Assembly: GCA_903885085.1 (NCBI GenBank)
Contig: CAISHH010000086.1
Coordinates: 1 to 58,296 of the forward strand
Direction: 5' to 3'
Length of the DNA: 58,296 nt
Origin: an uncultured Campylobacterales bacterium
GTDB lineage: Bacteria; Campylobacterota; Campylobacteria; Campylobacterales; Sulfurimonadaceae
The notes beneath the pieces were generated by a model. The model ran no database searches. It was not told the origin of the DNA and saw only the letters and a program-made list of their open reading frames with translations. A program made the position numbers and the translations under genes. Positions 38,778 through 47,154 of this stretch are shown piece after piece (positions within the stretch are counted from its first letter, which is position 1; the number at the start of each line of letters is the position of its first letter).

Positions 38778-40427
38778 ATGAAACTTCACTCTTATGATAT
38801 AAGTCCAAAATGTACTACAAGCGTTGCTTATTTTTCTATGGAGTTTGCCATCGATCAAGCTTTAAAAATTTATTCGGGTGGACTCGGATTTTTAGCGGGT
38901 TCTCACATGCGCAGTGCATACGATCTCAAACAAAATGTTGTTGGTATCGGCCTTTTATGGAGTTTTGGTTATTATGATCAAGAACGAAATGAAGACCGTA
39001 CTTTAAAACCTCAATATACTCGTAAATATTACTATTTTTTAGAAGAACTTAAAGAAAAAGTCACTGTTAAAGTCCAAACAAAAGATGTTGTCGTAAAAGC
39101 ATTTTTACTTCATGCAGAAGTGTTTGGAACAGCTCCAATTATCCTGCTTTCAACTGATATAGATGAAAATGATTATCTCTCTAGAACCATTACCCATAAA
39201 CTGTATGAATCAAATGAAAGAACTCGTGTGGCTCAAGAGATTGTTTTAGGTATCGGAGGAGTGAAAATTTTAGAAGCATTAGGGCGAAAAACAGATATCT
39301 ATCATATGAATGAGGGGCATGCGCTTCCGCTTGTATATGAGTTAACTAAATATTATCCCCAGATAGAGAGCTTAAGGGAACATGTTGTTTTTACGACTCA
39401 TACACCAGAAGCTTCTGGCAACGAGACCCATGACATTAATTTTTTACATGAAATGGGCTTTTTTAATGGACTGAGTTTAGAGAAAGCTCGTAGTTTAAGT
39501 GGCTATGAAAATGATGATAATTTTTCTCTGACCGTTGGCGCGCTAAGAGCTTCTAAAAGAGCCAATGCCGTCTCAAAGATTCATGGAAAAGTATCCAATG
39601 AGATGTGGCACCATGTAAGTAATAAATGCGAGATTATCTCAATTACAAATGCTCAAAATAAAAAATATTGGACAGATAAAACACTGATCCGTGCCCTTGA
39701 TGAGCATGAAGACTATGAACTTGTCGCACGAAAAAAACACCTGAAGAAAGTTCTTTTTGATGAAGTGGCGGATCAGACAGGGAAGATGTTTGATCCAGAA
39801 ATTTTCACAATTGTCTGGGCAAGAAGATTTGCTGAATATAAACGTCCAGGACTCTTAAAATATGATTTTGAAAGATTTATAAAGTTAATAGAAAATACGC
39901 AGATGCCTGTTCAAATCATTTGGGCTGGAAAACCTTATCCAACAGATCACGGCGCAGTAGATATGTTTAATGAGCTCATTCATATTAGTCGTCAATATCC
40001 AAATATTGCCGTGCTTATCGGTTACGAGCTTTTTCTCTCAAAACTTCTAAAACAGGGAAGTGATCTTTGGCTGAATACTCCAAGACTCACCCGTGAAGCA
40101 AGTGGAACAAGTGGTATGACTGCGAGTATGAACGGTTCTGTACATTTTTCTATTAATGACGGATGGCATCCTGAGTTTGCACGAGATGGTAAAAATGCTT
40201 TTACGATTCCAGAAATTGATCATAATCTGAGTATTTTAGAGCAAGACAGACTCGATAATAAAAATATGATGGATATTTTAGAAAACACGATTTTGCCTAT
40301 TTACTATACAAATCAGCATAAATGGACTCGTATTATGAAAAATGCGATGACTGAGATAGAGATAGAATTTGATTCAGGTCGTATGGCAAAAGAGTATTTC
40401 GAACTTATGTACAATTACAAGGCATAG
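38778..40427 (+). CDS. Alpha-glucan phosphorylase family protein lacking the PLP lysine
   Basis: GT35-type protein of 549 residues, shorter than classical GlgP (about 800) and like the short TIGR02094-type phosphorylases. It has AYFSMEFAI...YSGGLGFLAG at the N-terminus (about 15-40), EGHALPLVYEL, and the phosphate-site ARRFAEYKRPGLL. The cofactor region reads EASGTSGMTASMNGS (residues 440-454); in characterised phosphorylases the residue at 448 is the Lys that carries pyridoxal phosphate, and here it is Thr (codon ACT). It may be inactive as a phosphorylase, may use another cofactor arrangement, or may be regulatory. It heads the operon, so a role in glycogen turnover is likely, but the reaction is not certain. 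Confidence 0.82.
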   Translation: MKLHSYDISPKCTTSVAYFSMEFAIDQALKIYSGGLGFLAGSHMRSAYDLKQNVVGIGLLWSFGYYDQERNEDRTLKPQYTRKYYYFLEELKEKVTVKVQTKDVVVKAFLLHAEVFGTAPIILLSTDIDENDYLSRTITHKLYESNERTRVAQEIVLGIGGVKILEALGRKTDIYHMNEGHALPLVYELTKYYPQIESLREHVVFTTHTPEASGNETHDINFLHEMGFFNGLSLEKARSLSGYENDDNFSLTVGALRASKRANAVSKIHGKVSNEMWHHVSNKCEIISITNAQNKKYWTDKTLIRALDEHEDYELVARKKHLKKVLFDEVADQTGKMFDPEIFTIVWARRFAEYKRPGLLKYDFERFIKLIENTQMPVQIIWAGKPYPTDHGAVDMFNELIHISRQYPNIAVLIGYELFLSKLLKQGSDLWLNTPRLTREASGTSGMTASMNGSVHFSINDGWHPEFARDGKNAFTIPEIDHNLSILEQDRLDNKNMMDILENTILPIYYTNQHKWTRIMKNAMTEIEIEFDSGRMAKEYFELMYNYKA

Positions 40428-40428
40428 T

Positions 40429-41649
40429 ATGACTACAAATATTAAATATATGAGCGGTGTGAAGAGTTTAAAAGATATTGATGTATATGGCAAACGTGTT
40501 TTGATACGAGTGGATTTCAATGTCCCGCTTGATTCACATGGAAATATTTCTGATGATCGCCGCATTAAAGCAGCCTTACCGACGATCAACTATTGTATAG
40601 ATCACAATGCCTGCTCTATCACTTTAGTGTCGCATCTTGGGCGCCCAAAAGGTGAGTATGAAGAAAAATACTCACTCAAACATATTCAAAAAAGGCTTGA
40701 GCGATTACTTGATAAGAGAGTGGAGTTTATCGATGATTTTGAGAGTGCTAAAGGCGAGATTGCTACTTGTTCTAAAGAAAGAGTTTTTTTACTTGAAAAT
40801 ATCCGCTTTCACGAAGGTGAGAAAAAAAATGATAAAGAGTTTTCAAAAAAACTCGCCTCTATCTGTGATGTGTATGTCAATGATGCTTTTGGAACAAGTC
40901 ACAGAGAAGACTCTTCTACATTTGGGATCACAGAGTTTGTAGATACAAAAGTTGCTGGATTTTTGATGATGAAAGAGATAGAAGCATTTTCAAAAGCACT
41001 CGAAGAGCCTGTTCGTCCCATAGCTTTAGTCGTTGGTGGAGCAAAGATCTCTTCAAAGATTACACTTTTGGAATCGGTGTTACAAAAAGTAGATAAACTC
41101 ATCATTGGCGGAGCCATGAGTAATACATTTTTAAAAGCTTTGGGTTATGATATGAAAGATTCTTTATATGAAGAGGATTATGTTGCAACTGCCTTACATG
41201 TAATGACTGGAGCGCGTGAAATGGGTGTAAAAATCTATCTTCCTGTGGATCTTGTTGTAACGGACTCTGTAGAGACGCCGGTCGATGTAAAAGTTGTACC
41301 CGCGCAAGATGTACTTGATGGATTTAAAGCTGTGGATATTGGACCGGCAACTGTGAAACTTTTTAGTGAAGCAGTGGAAATGTCAAACACCATTATCTGG
41401 AATGGGCCGATGGGCATCTATGAGCAAGATAAGTTTTCAAAAGGAACTTTTAAATTGGCAACGGCAATAGCTGACTGTTATGCTTACACAATCGTCGGGG
41501 GTGGTGACACGGCTGACGCTGTAGAGAGATGTGGAGAAGCAAGTAATTTTAGTTTTATCTCTACTGGCGGTGGAGCGAGTCTGGAACTTTTAGAGGGAAA
41601 AATATTACCTGGATTTAAAAACTTGGACAGAAGAGAGGAGAGTATCTAA
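40429..41649 (+). CDS. pgk: Phosphoglycerate kinase
   Basis: Glycolytic/gluconeogenic kinase converting 1,3-bisphosphoglycerate and ADP to 3-phosphoglycerate and ATP. Key motifs are RVLIRVDFNVPLD, the substrate-binding LVSHLGRPKGE, FGTSHREDSST and the nucleotide loop GGGDTADAVE near the C-terminus. The chosen ATG at 40429 follows the glgP stop by one base with AAGG upstream; the ATG at 40450 is an alternative. It contains one TACATGTA. Placement in a glycogen operon ties storage polymer to triose metabolism. Confidence 0.95.
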   Translation: MTTNIKYMSGVKSLKDIDVYGKRVLIRVDFNVPLDSHGNISDDRRIKAALPTINYCIDHNACSITLVSHLGRPKGEYEEKYSLKHIQKRLERLLDKRVEFIDDFESAKGEIATCSKERVFLLENIRFHEGEKKNDKEFSKKLASICDVYVNDAFGTSHREDSSTFGITEFVDTKVAGFLMMKEIEAFSKALEEPVRPIALVVGGAKISSKITLLESVLQKVDKLIIGGAMSNTFLKALGYDMKDSLYEEDYVATALHVMTGAREMGVKIYLPVDLVVTDSVETPVDVKVVPAQDVLDGFKAVDIGPATVKLFSEAVEMSNTIIWNGPMGIYEQDKFSKGTFKLATAIADCYAYTIVGGGDTADAVERCGEASNFSFISTGGGASLELLEGKILPGFKNLDRREESI

Positions 41650-42608
41650 TGGCTTTGGCGATCATGTGTTCGGGCGGTGATGCACCGGGGATGAATCCTG
41701 CTATCAAAAAGTTTGTGGATTATGCACTTCACAAGGGTCAAGAAGCATATCTGATTTATGATGGACTCGAAGGACTTATAGATGGAAAGATAAAAAAAGC
41801 TACCCATAAAGATGTTGCTGGAATTGTGCATTTTGGTGGGACTATTATCCGTTCTTCACGTTCAAAAAGATTTTTCGAATATGAGTATAGAGAAAAAGCG
41901 TACAATAATATAAAACAGAGTAGCATTAAAGGTATTATTGTTTTGGGCGGTGATGGTTCCTTTCGGGCAATGCAAAGATTCAGCTCTGAGTTTGATATTA
42001 ATTTTGTCGGTATTCCCTCCACTATCGATAATGATATTTATGGCACAGAGTATTGTCTTGGTGTTGATACCTGTTTAAATGTTATCAGAGATGCCCTAGA
42101 TAAGATAAGAGATACCGCATCCTCATTTAACCGTGCTTTCTTGATAGAGGTGATGGGTAGAGACTGCGGATATCTCGCTGTGGCTTCGGCTATGGTGAGT
42201 GGTGCTGAGATTTGTATCATCCCTGAGCTGGAGTTTAATAAAGAAAAAATGGAAGCGAAGCTTGTAAAAGAGATAGCAGAGGGCAGAAACTATGCCTTAG
42301 CCATTATCTCCGAGGGTGCGAAAAAAACGACCGAGATTCACCAGTGGATGGAGGAAAAACTTGGTCTTGAAACAAGAGTGAGTATTTTAGGACACATCCA
42401 AAGAGGTGGAAATCCTACTTTTTATGACCGTATGATGGCTTTTGATTTTACGATTGCAGCGGTTGATTATCTTCTTTCACATAATGATTCGAACAAAGTT
42501 GTCGTGTTTAATAAGGGTGAGTTTAGTTTTATAGAGATCGACGATGTAGTACAAAACAAATATGAGTTACCAAAGCATTTTATAGATGCTGTAAATTATT
42601 TAGATTAA
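41649..42608 (+). CDS. pfkA: ATP-dependent 6-phosphofructokinase
   Basis: A 319-residue PfkA-family enzyme, phosphorylating fructose-6-phosphate in the committed glycolytic step. The N-terminal MCSGGDAPGMNPAI binds nucleotide. GGDGSFRAM carries Gly (not Asp) at the position that distinguishes ATP- from PPi-dependent enzymes. The catalytic segment is GIPSTIDNDIYGT, and GHIQRGGNPTFYDR closes the sugar site. Its start overlaps the pgk stop by one base. Many Campylobacter and Helicobacter species lack PFK, so its presence implies a forward glycolytic route from stored glycogen. Confidence 0.93.
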   Translation: MALAIMCSGGDAPGMNPAIKKFVDYALHKGQEAYLIYDGLEGLIDGKIKKATHKDVAGIVHFGGTIIRSSRSKRFFEYEYREKAYNNIKQSSIKGIIVLGGDGSFRAMQRFSSEFDINFVGIPSTIDNDIYGTEYCLGVDTCLNVIRDALDKIRDTASSFNRAFLIEVMGRDCGYLAVASAMVSGAEICIIPELEFNKEKMEAKLVKEIAEGRNYALAIISEGAKKTTEIHQWMEEKLGLETRVSILGHIQRGGNPTFYDRMMAFDFTIAAVDYLLSHNDSNKVVVFNKGEFSFIEIDDVVQNKYELPKHFIDAVNYLD

Positions 42609-42618
42609 AAGGAGAAAT

Positions 42619-45123
42619 ATGAAAGCAGTAGTTATGGCAGGCGGATTTGGAACAAGGATCCAGCCTCTGACACATTCAAGACCAAAACCGATGTTGCCTA
42701 TTATGAATAAGCCGATGATGGAGCATACGATGATGATGCTTAAAGATCTTGGCATTAGCGAGTTTATCGTGCTTTTATATTTTAAGCCTGAAATTATTCA
42801 AGATTATTTTAAAGACGGAAGCGATTTTGGTATCAAGATCACTTATGTTATTCCTGATGATGATTATGGAACTGCGGGAGCTGTGAAGCTTGCAGAGGAG
42901 TATATTGGAGATGAAAACTTCATTATTATCAGTGGTGACCTTGTAACAGATTTTGATTTCTCAAAACTATTTGATTTTCATACAAGTAAAAATGCAAAAC
43001 TCTCTATCGGTCTAACTTCTGTTGAAAATCCTCTGCAGTTTGGAGTTGTGATCGCTAATGAAAACAATGTGATCGAAAAGTTTCTCGAAAAGCCAAGTTG
43101 GGGTGAGGTGTTTAGCGACACAATCAATACAGGAATCTATATCATAGAACCGGAAATACTCAAATATATTCCAAAAAATGAGAATTTTGATTTTGCAAAA
43201 GATCTTTTTCCTTTCTTAATGGGAAAAAATATCCAACTTATGGGATATAGTCTCAGTGGATATTGGCGCGATGTCGGCAACCCTGAGAGTTACCGTGAAG
43301 TGTATGAAGACCTTTTATCTAACAAGGCAAATTTCCAGATCTCGGGGATAAAACAAACGTATCCAGATGGCGTTCTTTATAGCAAAAGTACCTATAAGCT
43401 TGATAACTCTATTGAAATCGTCGGTACCGTTATGCTTGGAGAAAATGTCACAATAGCAAAAGATGTAAAACTTATCAATGTGGTTATCGGCGATAATGTC
43501 ACTATTGCAAGTGGTTCTAAGATAAGAAACAGTGTCTTATGGGACAAAGTTACAGTCGGAAAAAATGCTAAACTTGATAACTGCGTTATCTGTAATGACA
43601 ATATTATCGGTAAAAATGTCAAAGCTAAAGCAGGGATGATATTGGCAGAAGGTTGTGAGATCGGTGAACTCGCAATGATCGAGCAAGATGTCATCATCTG
43701 GCCAAATAAAAATATTGAAGCAGCATCGATTGTGAGTCATAATCTTGTCCTTGGTACAAAATATAAAAATTCTATTTTTGAAAATGGAAGCGTTTCTGGA
43801 AAAAGCAATATGGAACTTTCATGTGAGATGGCAACAAAACTCGCAGAAGCTTTTGCCGCGCAACTTCCCGTAGGCTCTAAAATAATTGTTGGACGTGATG
43901 ATGATAAAAGCTCGCGTATGCTCAAGCGTGCATTTTTAGGAGGAATGCTCTCAGCTGGAATAGATGTTTTAGATATTAAAAATGTTCCTCCATCTGTTCT
44001 TCGTTTTGCTTTGGCGCATGATCCAAAACTCGTTGGTGGCGCTCACTTTAAGAGATGTATCGAAGATACGCTAAATTCTGAGATAACACTTTTTAATGAG
44101 GAAGCGATTCGAATCGACTTAAACTCTGCAAAGTCTATAGAAAAATCATTTTTTAGTGAAAAGTTTCGTCGCGTTGATTATACGCAAATCGGTACTATAC
44201 ACGAGACTTTGCATCATATTGAGTGTGTAAATTATAAACAGACTATGGAAGCTAAGATTAACCATTCTATCATTAAATGTAAAAACTTTAAAGTTGCTGT
44301 AGATTTGATGCATGGAACTACCGCGGAGATTTTTCCTAAACTTTTAAATGATCTTGGGATTGAAAATATCATCCTTAACAGTTATTATGATGAGAAAAAA
44401 TTAGCAAATGTCACAGCTTTAGAGAAAAAATCTTATGCGAATATCTCTTCTATCGTGAAAAGTTTAGATTACGATATGGGTGTGATTATCTATCCAAATG
44501 CACAGAAAGTGACTTTAGTGACGGAAGAGGGTGTGATACTCGATAAAGTGAAAATCCTTTATAGTGTTTTGGGTCTTTTAAATATCGATGCAAAAGAGAA
44601 GAAAAAACGGGTCTTTTTACCGACATGGGCACCTGATATCAAATACTTTGAAAACCTTGAGATAGAGCGTGGAAAATATGTAAATCTTAAAGCTTCAGAA
44701 TTGCAAAAATATGATCTGATCGCTACAGTAGACGGCAACTTTTCTTTTACAGAGTTTGGCTATACACGTGATGCTATGTATGCGAGTTTGAAAGTTATGC
44801 AACTCCTGAGCTGTCATGATGTCAAGCTTTCAGAACTGGCAAAAAGTGTAGATAATTTTTACTATAAATCACTTAAAGTTGATTGTACTCAAGCGCTCAA
44901 GGGCAAAATGATGAGAAAATTCTTAGAAGATGCCAAGGGCAAAAAATCATCATCTTTGGATGGTGTGAAAATATGGGAAAATGAAACTGATTGGATTTTA
45001 ATGATTCCAGATCAATATTCAGAGCATCTCAATATCTATATCCAAGCTATCGATACTGTTTGTGGAGAAGCACTTTATGAGCGTTATATGCAAAAGATTG
45101 CTGCTTGGTCCATAGGAGCTTGA
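42619..45123 (+). CDS. Nucleotidyltransferase / degenerate phosphohexomutase fusion
   Basis: An 834-residue fusion. Residues 1-235 form a sugar-phosphate nucleotidyltransferase (GGFGTRIQPLTHSRPKPMLP, with the Asp in ISGDLVTDFD). Residues about 250-370 are left-handed beta-helix hexapeptide repeats (GENVTIAKDVKLINVVIGDNV). Residues about 385-834 are a phosphoglucomutase/phosphomannomutase fold. In that last part the phosphoserine loop TASHNP is replaced by GAHFKR (about 473-478) and the metal loop DxDxDR by YPNAQK (625-630), so mutase activity is unlikely. With no GlgC in the operon, this may provide the nucleotide-sugar for GlgA; GDP-mannose-type activity is the other reading of the family. 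Confidence 0.82.
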   Translation: MKAVVMAGGFGTRIQPLTHSRPKPMLPIMNKPMMEHTMMMLKDLGISEFIVLLYFKPEIIQDYFKDGSDFGIKITYVIPDDDYGTAGAVKLAEEYIGDENFIIISGDLVTDFDFSKLFDFHTSKNAKLSIGLTSVENPLQFGVVIANENNVIEKFLEKPSWGEVFSDTINTGIYIIEPEILKYIPKNENFDFAKDLFPFLMGKNIQLMGYSLSGYWRDVGNPESYREVYEDLLSNKANFQISGIKQTYPDGVLYSKSTYKLDNSIEIVGTVMLGENVTIAKDVKLINVVIGDNVTIASGSKIRNSVLWDKVTVGKNAKLDNCVICNDNIIGKNVKAKAGMILAEGCEIGELAMIEQDVIIWPNKNIEAASIVSHNLVLGTKYKNSIFENGSVSGKSNMELSCEMATKLAEAFAAQLPVGSKIIVGRDDDKSSRMLKRAFLGGMLSAGIDVLDIKNVPPSVLRFALAHDPKLVGGAHFKRCIEDTLNSEITLFNEEAIRIDLNSAKSIEKSFFSEKFRRVDYTQIGTIHETLHHIECVNYKQTMEAKINHSIIKCKNFKVAVDLMHGTTAEIFPKLLNDLGIENIILNSYYDEKKLANVTALEKKSYANISSIVKSLDYDMGVIIYPNAQKVTLVTEEGVILDKVKILYSVLGLLNIDAKEKKKRVFLPTWAPDIKYFENLEIERGKYVNLKASELQKYDLIATVDGNFSFTEFGYTRDAMYASLKVMQLLSCHDVKLSELAKSVDNFYYKSLKVDCTQALKGKMMRKFLEDAKGKKSSSLDGVKIWENETDWILMIPDQYSEHLNIYIQAIDTVCGEALYERYMQKIAAWSIGA

Positions 45124-45124
45124 T

Positions 45125-47146
45125 TTGAAACTAAGTTTTATATGGCATATGCATCAGCCGGACTACCGCGATGGTAGTGGAATCATGCAAATGCCTTGGG
45201 TGTTTTTACATGCGATAAAAGATTACTATGATATGCCATGGATGATGGCCCGTCATAGCAGTGTCAAAGCTACTTTTAATATCACGCCAACACTGATCCA
45301 ACAGTTAAAACTATATTATATTCAGCCTCAAGCAAGTGATCGCTTTTTGGCTTTGTGGTCTGTTCATCCCTCTTCATTGGCTGAAGAAGACAGAAAATGG
45401 GTGATTAAGATCTGTAAAAGTGCAACTGCAAAGACAATGTTTGAGTCTTCTGCTAGATATAGAGAACATCATACTCAGGAGCATTTTAATAATAGTGAGC
45501 TCATTGACTTAGAGATGCTGTTTGTACTTTCGTGGTGCGGTGCATATCTCAAAGAAAATAATACTATCGTACAGCAACTCATCGCCAAACAAAAAGATTA
45601 TACCAATGATGAAAAACTCACTCTGTTAAACGAGCTTTCCGTTTTTATCGCAGGAATATTTGATTATTATCTTAAGCTTCATAATGATAGTCTCATCACA
45701 CTCTCGACTACGCCATTAACTCATCCGATATTACCGCTTTTAATGGATATGAACAATGCATTAAGTGCAAATCCAAGTACGGATATTCCAAAAGATTTTA
45801 TGGATCTCTCAGAGGATGCACGCTTACATGTAACAAGAGCAAAAGATCTATTTTTTGAGACGTTTGGCTACATGCCAACTGGTTTTTGGCCTGCAGAGGG
45901 CGCAGTGGACACAAAAAGCGTAGCACTTTTAAAAGAGTGCGGTGTTGAGTGGATTGCTACAGATGAAGAGATATTGTTCCGTTCACTCAACTCTTCAGTG
46001 AGAGAAAATCTTTATACTCCTTACATGTATAAAGGGATGCGTATTGTTTTTCGAAATCATTATCTCAGCGATTTGATAGGTTTTACTTATTCTAAAATGG
46101 AAGCCTCACAGGCTGTGTCAAATTTTATGCATGAGCTTGACAAGATAGAACACTCCGATCCTGATGCGACTGTTTTTGTTATCTTGGATGGTGAAAATGC
46201 TTGGGAGTTTTTTACTAATAACGGCTTTGATTTCTTTGATCTCTTGTATAAAAATCTCCAAGAATCTACATGGTGTGAGAGCGTAACGATGGATCAAGTA
46301 TCGCAACTACCCGCAAGAGAATTGGCATATTTGGCGGCAGGTAGCTGGATCCATGGAAATTTTAATACTTGGGTTGGACATCGTGAAAAAACAAGAGCTT
46401 GGGAGTTGATCTATTTGACCAAAAGAGATTATGAACATCATAAAAACTCATTGGATAAAGAGACTCGCGAGAAGATAACGGAACATTTTTTATTGGCTGA
46501 ATCCTCAGACTGGTTTTGGTGGTATGGAGATGATCACTATAGTGAATTTGGAGCAGAGTTCGATGAGCTTTTTCGCTTCCATCTCATAGATATCTATACT
46601 CTGATCAACATAGCTCCGCCATCAGATCTTTTTATCCCTATTATTGAGCATAAAAGCACACAAAATTTTTGGTTACAGCCCCAATCAGATATCTCTCCAA
46701 TCATTAATGGTAAACATGATTCCTTCTTTGAGTGGATTGGTTGTGGGATCGTCGATGAGAGTAAACTTTTTTCCACTATGGACAAAGAGCGTGGGCCGAT
46801 AAAGAAAATTTTGTATGGACAAGATGATTTGAAACTCTATTTTGCCTTTGAAGCGAGGATGAGTGAGCTTTGCGGTACTTACACAATGGAGGTTATTATA
46901 GAACCTCTTGGACTAAGAAAAAAAGTAAATTTTGAGATACAAACAGATTTTATTGGTGAATTAGAACTTTATGTTATGTGCCAAGATCTTTTAGAAATGA
47001 GCATAGACAGAAGTAAAATTACGATCGATGAGATCTCTATAAAGTTTGAGCTTGAAAAAGATGGTCAGATTATTCAGATATTACCAGGATTTGGCGAGCT
47101 TAAAATCGATCTGAGTAATGATTATAGTAGAAACTGGTTTATATAA
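45125..47146 (+). CDS. GH57 glycoside hydrolase, amylase/amylopullulanase-like
   Basis: Alpha-glucan-acting enzyme of family GH57, 673 residues. WHMHQPDYRD near residue 7 is conserved motif 1. The catalytic nucleophile is Glu258 (GFWPAEGAVD) and the acid/base Asp355 (VILDGENAWEF), a pattern typical of the alpha-amylase/amylopullulanase-like subgroup. The last 150 residues form a beta-rich C-terminal domain. No signal peptide is seen, so it acts on internal glycogen. The start is TTG at 45125 with AGGAG six bases upstream. It contains TACATGTA at 45825 and 46022. Confidence 0.85.
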   Translation: MKLSFIWHMHQPDYRDGSGIMQMPWVFLHAIKDYYDMPWMMARHSSVKATFNITPTLIQQLKLYYIQPQASDRFLALWSVHPSSLAEEDRKWVIKICKSATAKTMFESSARYREHHTQEHFNNSELIDLEMLFVLSWCGAYLKENNTIVQQLIAKQKDYTNDEKLTLLNELSVFIAGIFDYYLKLHNDSLITLSTTPLTHPILPLLMDMNNALSANPSTDIPKDFMDLSEDARLHVTRAKDLFFETFGYMPTGFWPAEGAVDTKSVALLKECGVEWIATDEEILFRSLNSSVRENLYTPYMYKGMRIVFRNHYLSDLIGFTYSKMEASQAVSNFMHELDKIEHSDPDATVFVILDGENAWEFFTNNGFDFFDLLYKNLQESTWCESVTMDQVSQLPARELAYLAAGSWIHGNFNTWVGHREKTRAWELIYLTKRDYEHHKNSLDKETREKITEHFLLAESSDWFWWYGDDHYSEFGAEFDELFRFHLIDIYTLINIAPPSDLFIPIIEHKSTQNFWLQPQSDISPIINGKHDSFFEWIGCGIVDESKLFSTMDKERGPIKKILYGQDDLKLYFAFEARMSELCGTYTMEVIIEPLGLRKKVNFEIQTDFIGELELYVMCQDLLEMSIDRSKITIDEISIKFELEKDGQIIQILPGFGELKIDLSNDYSRNWFI

Positions 47147-47154
47147 GGATGGAC

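Noticed and set aside
40369-40428. An upstream in-frame ATG extending pgk by 20 residues
   Set aside because: It would overlap the phosphorylase gene by about 60 bases and add a sequence unlike any Pgk N-terminus; the ATG at 40429 has a ribosome site.
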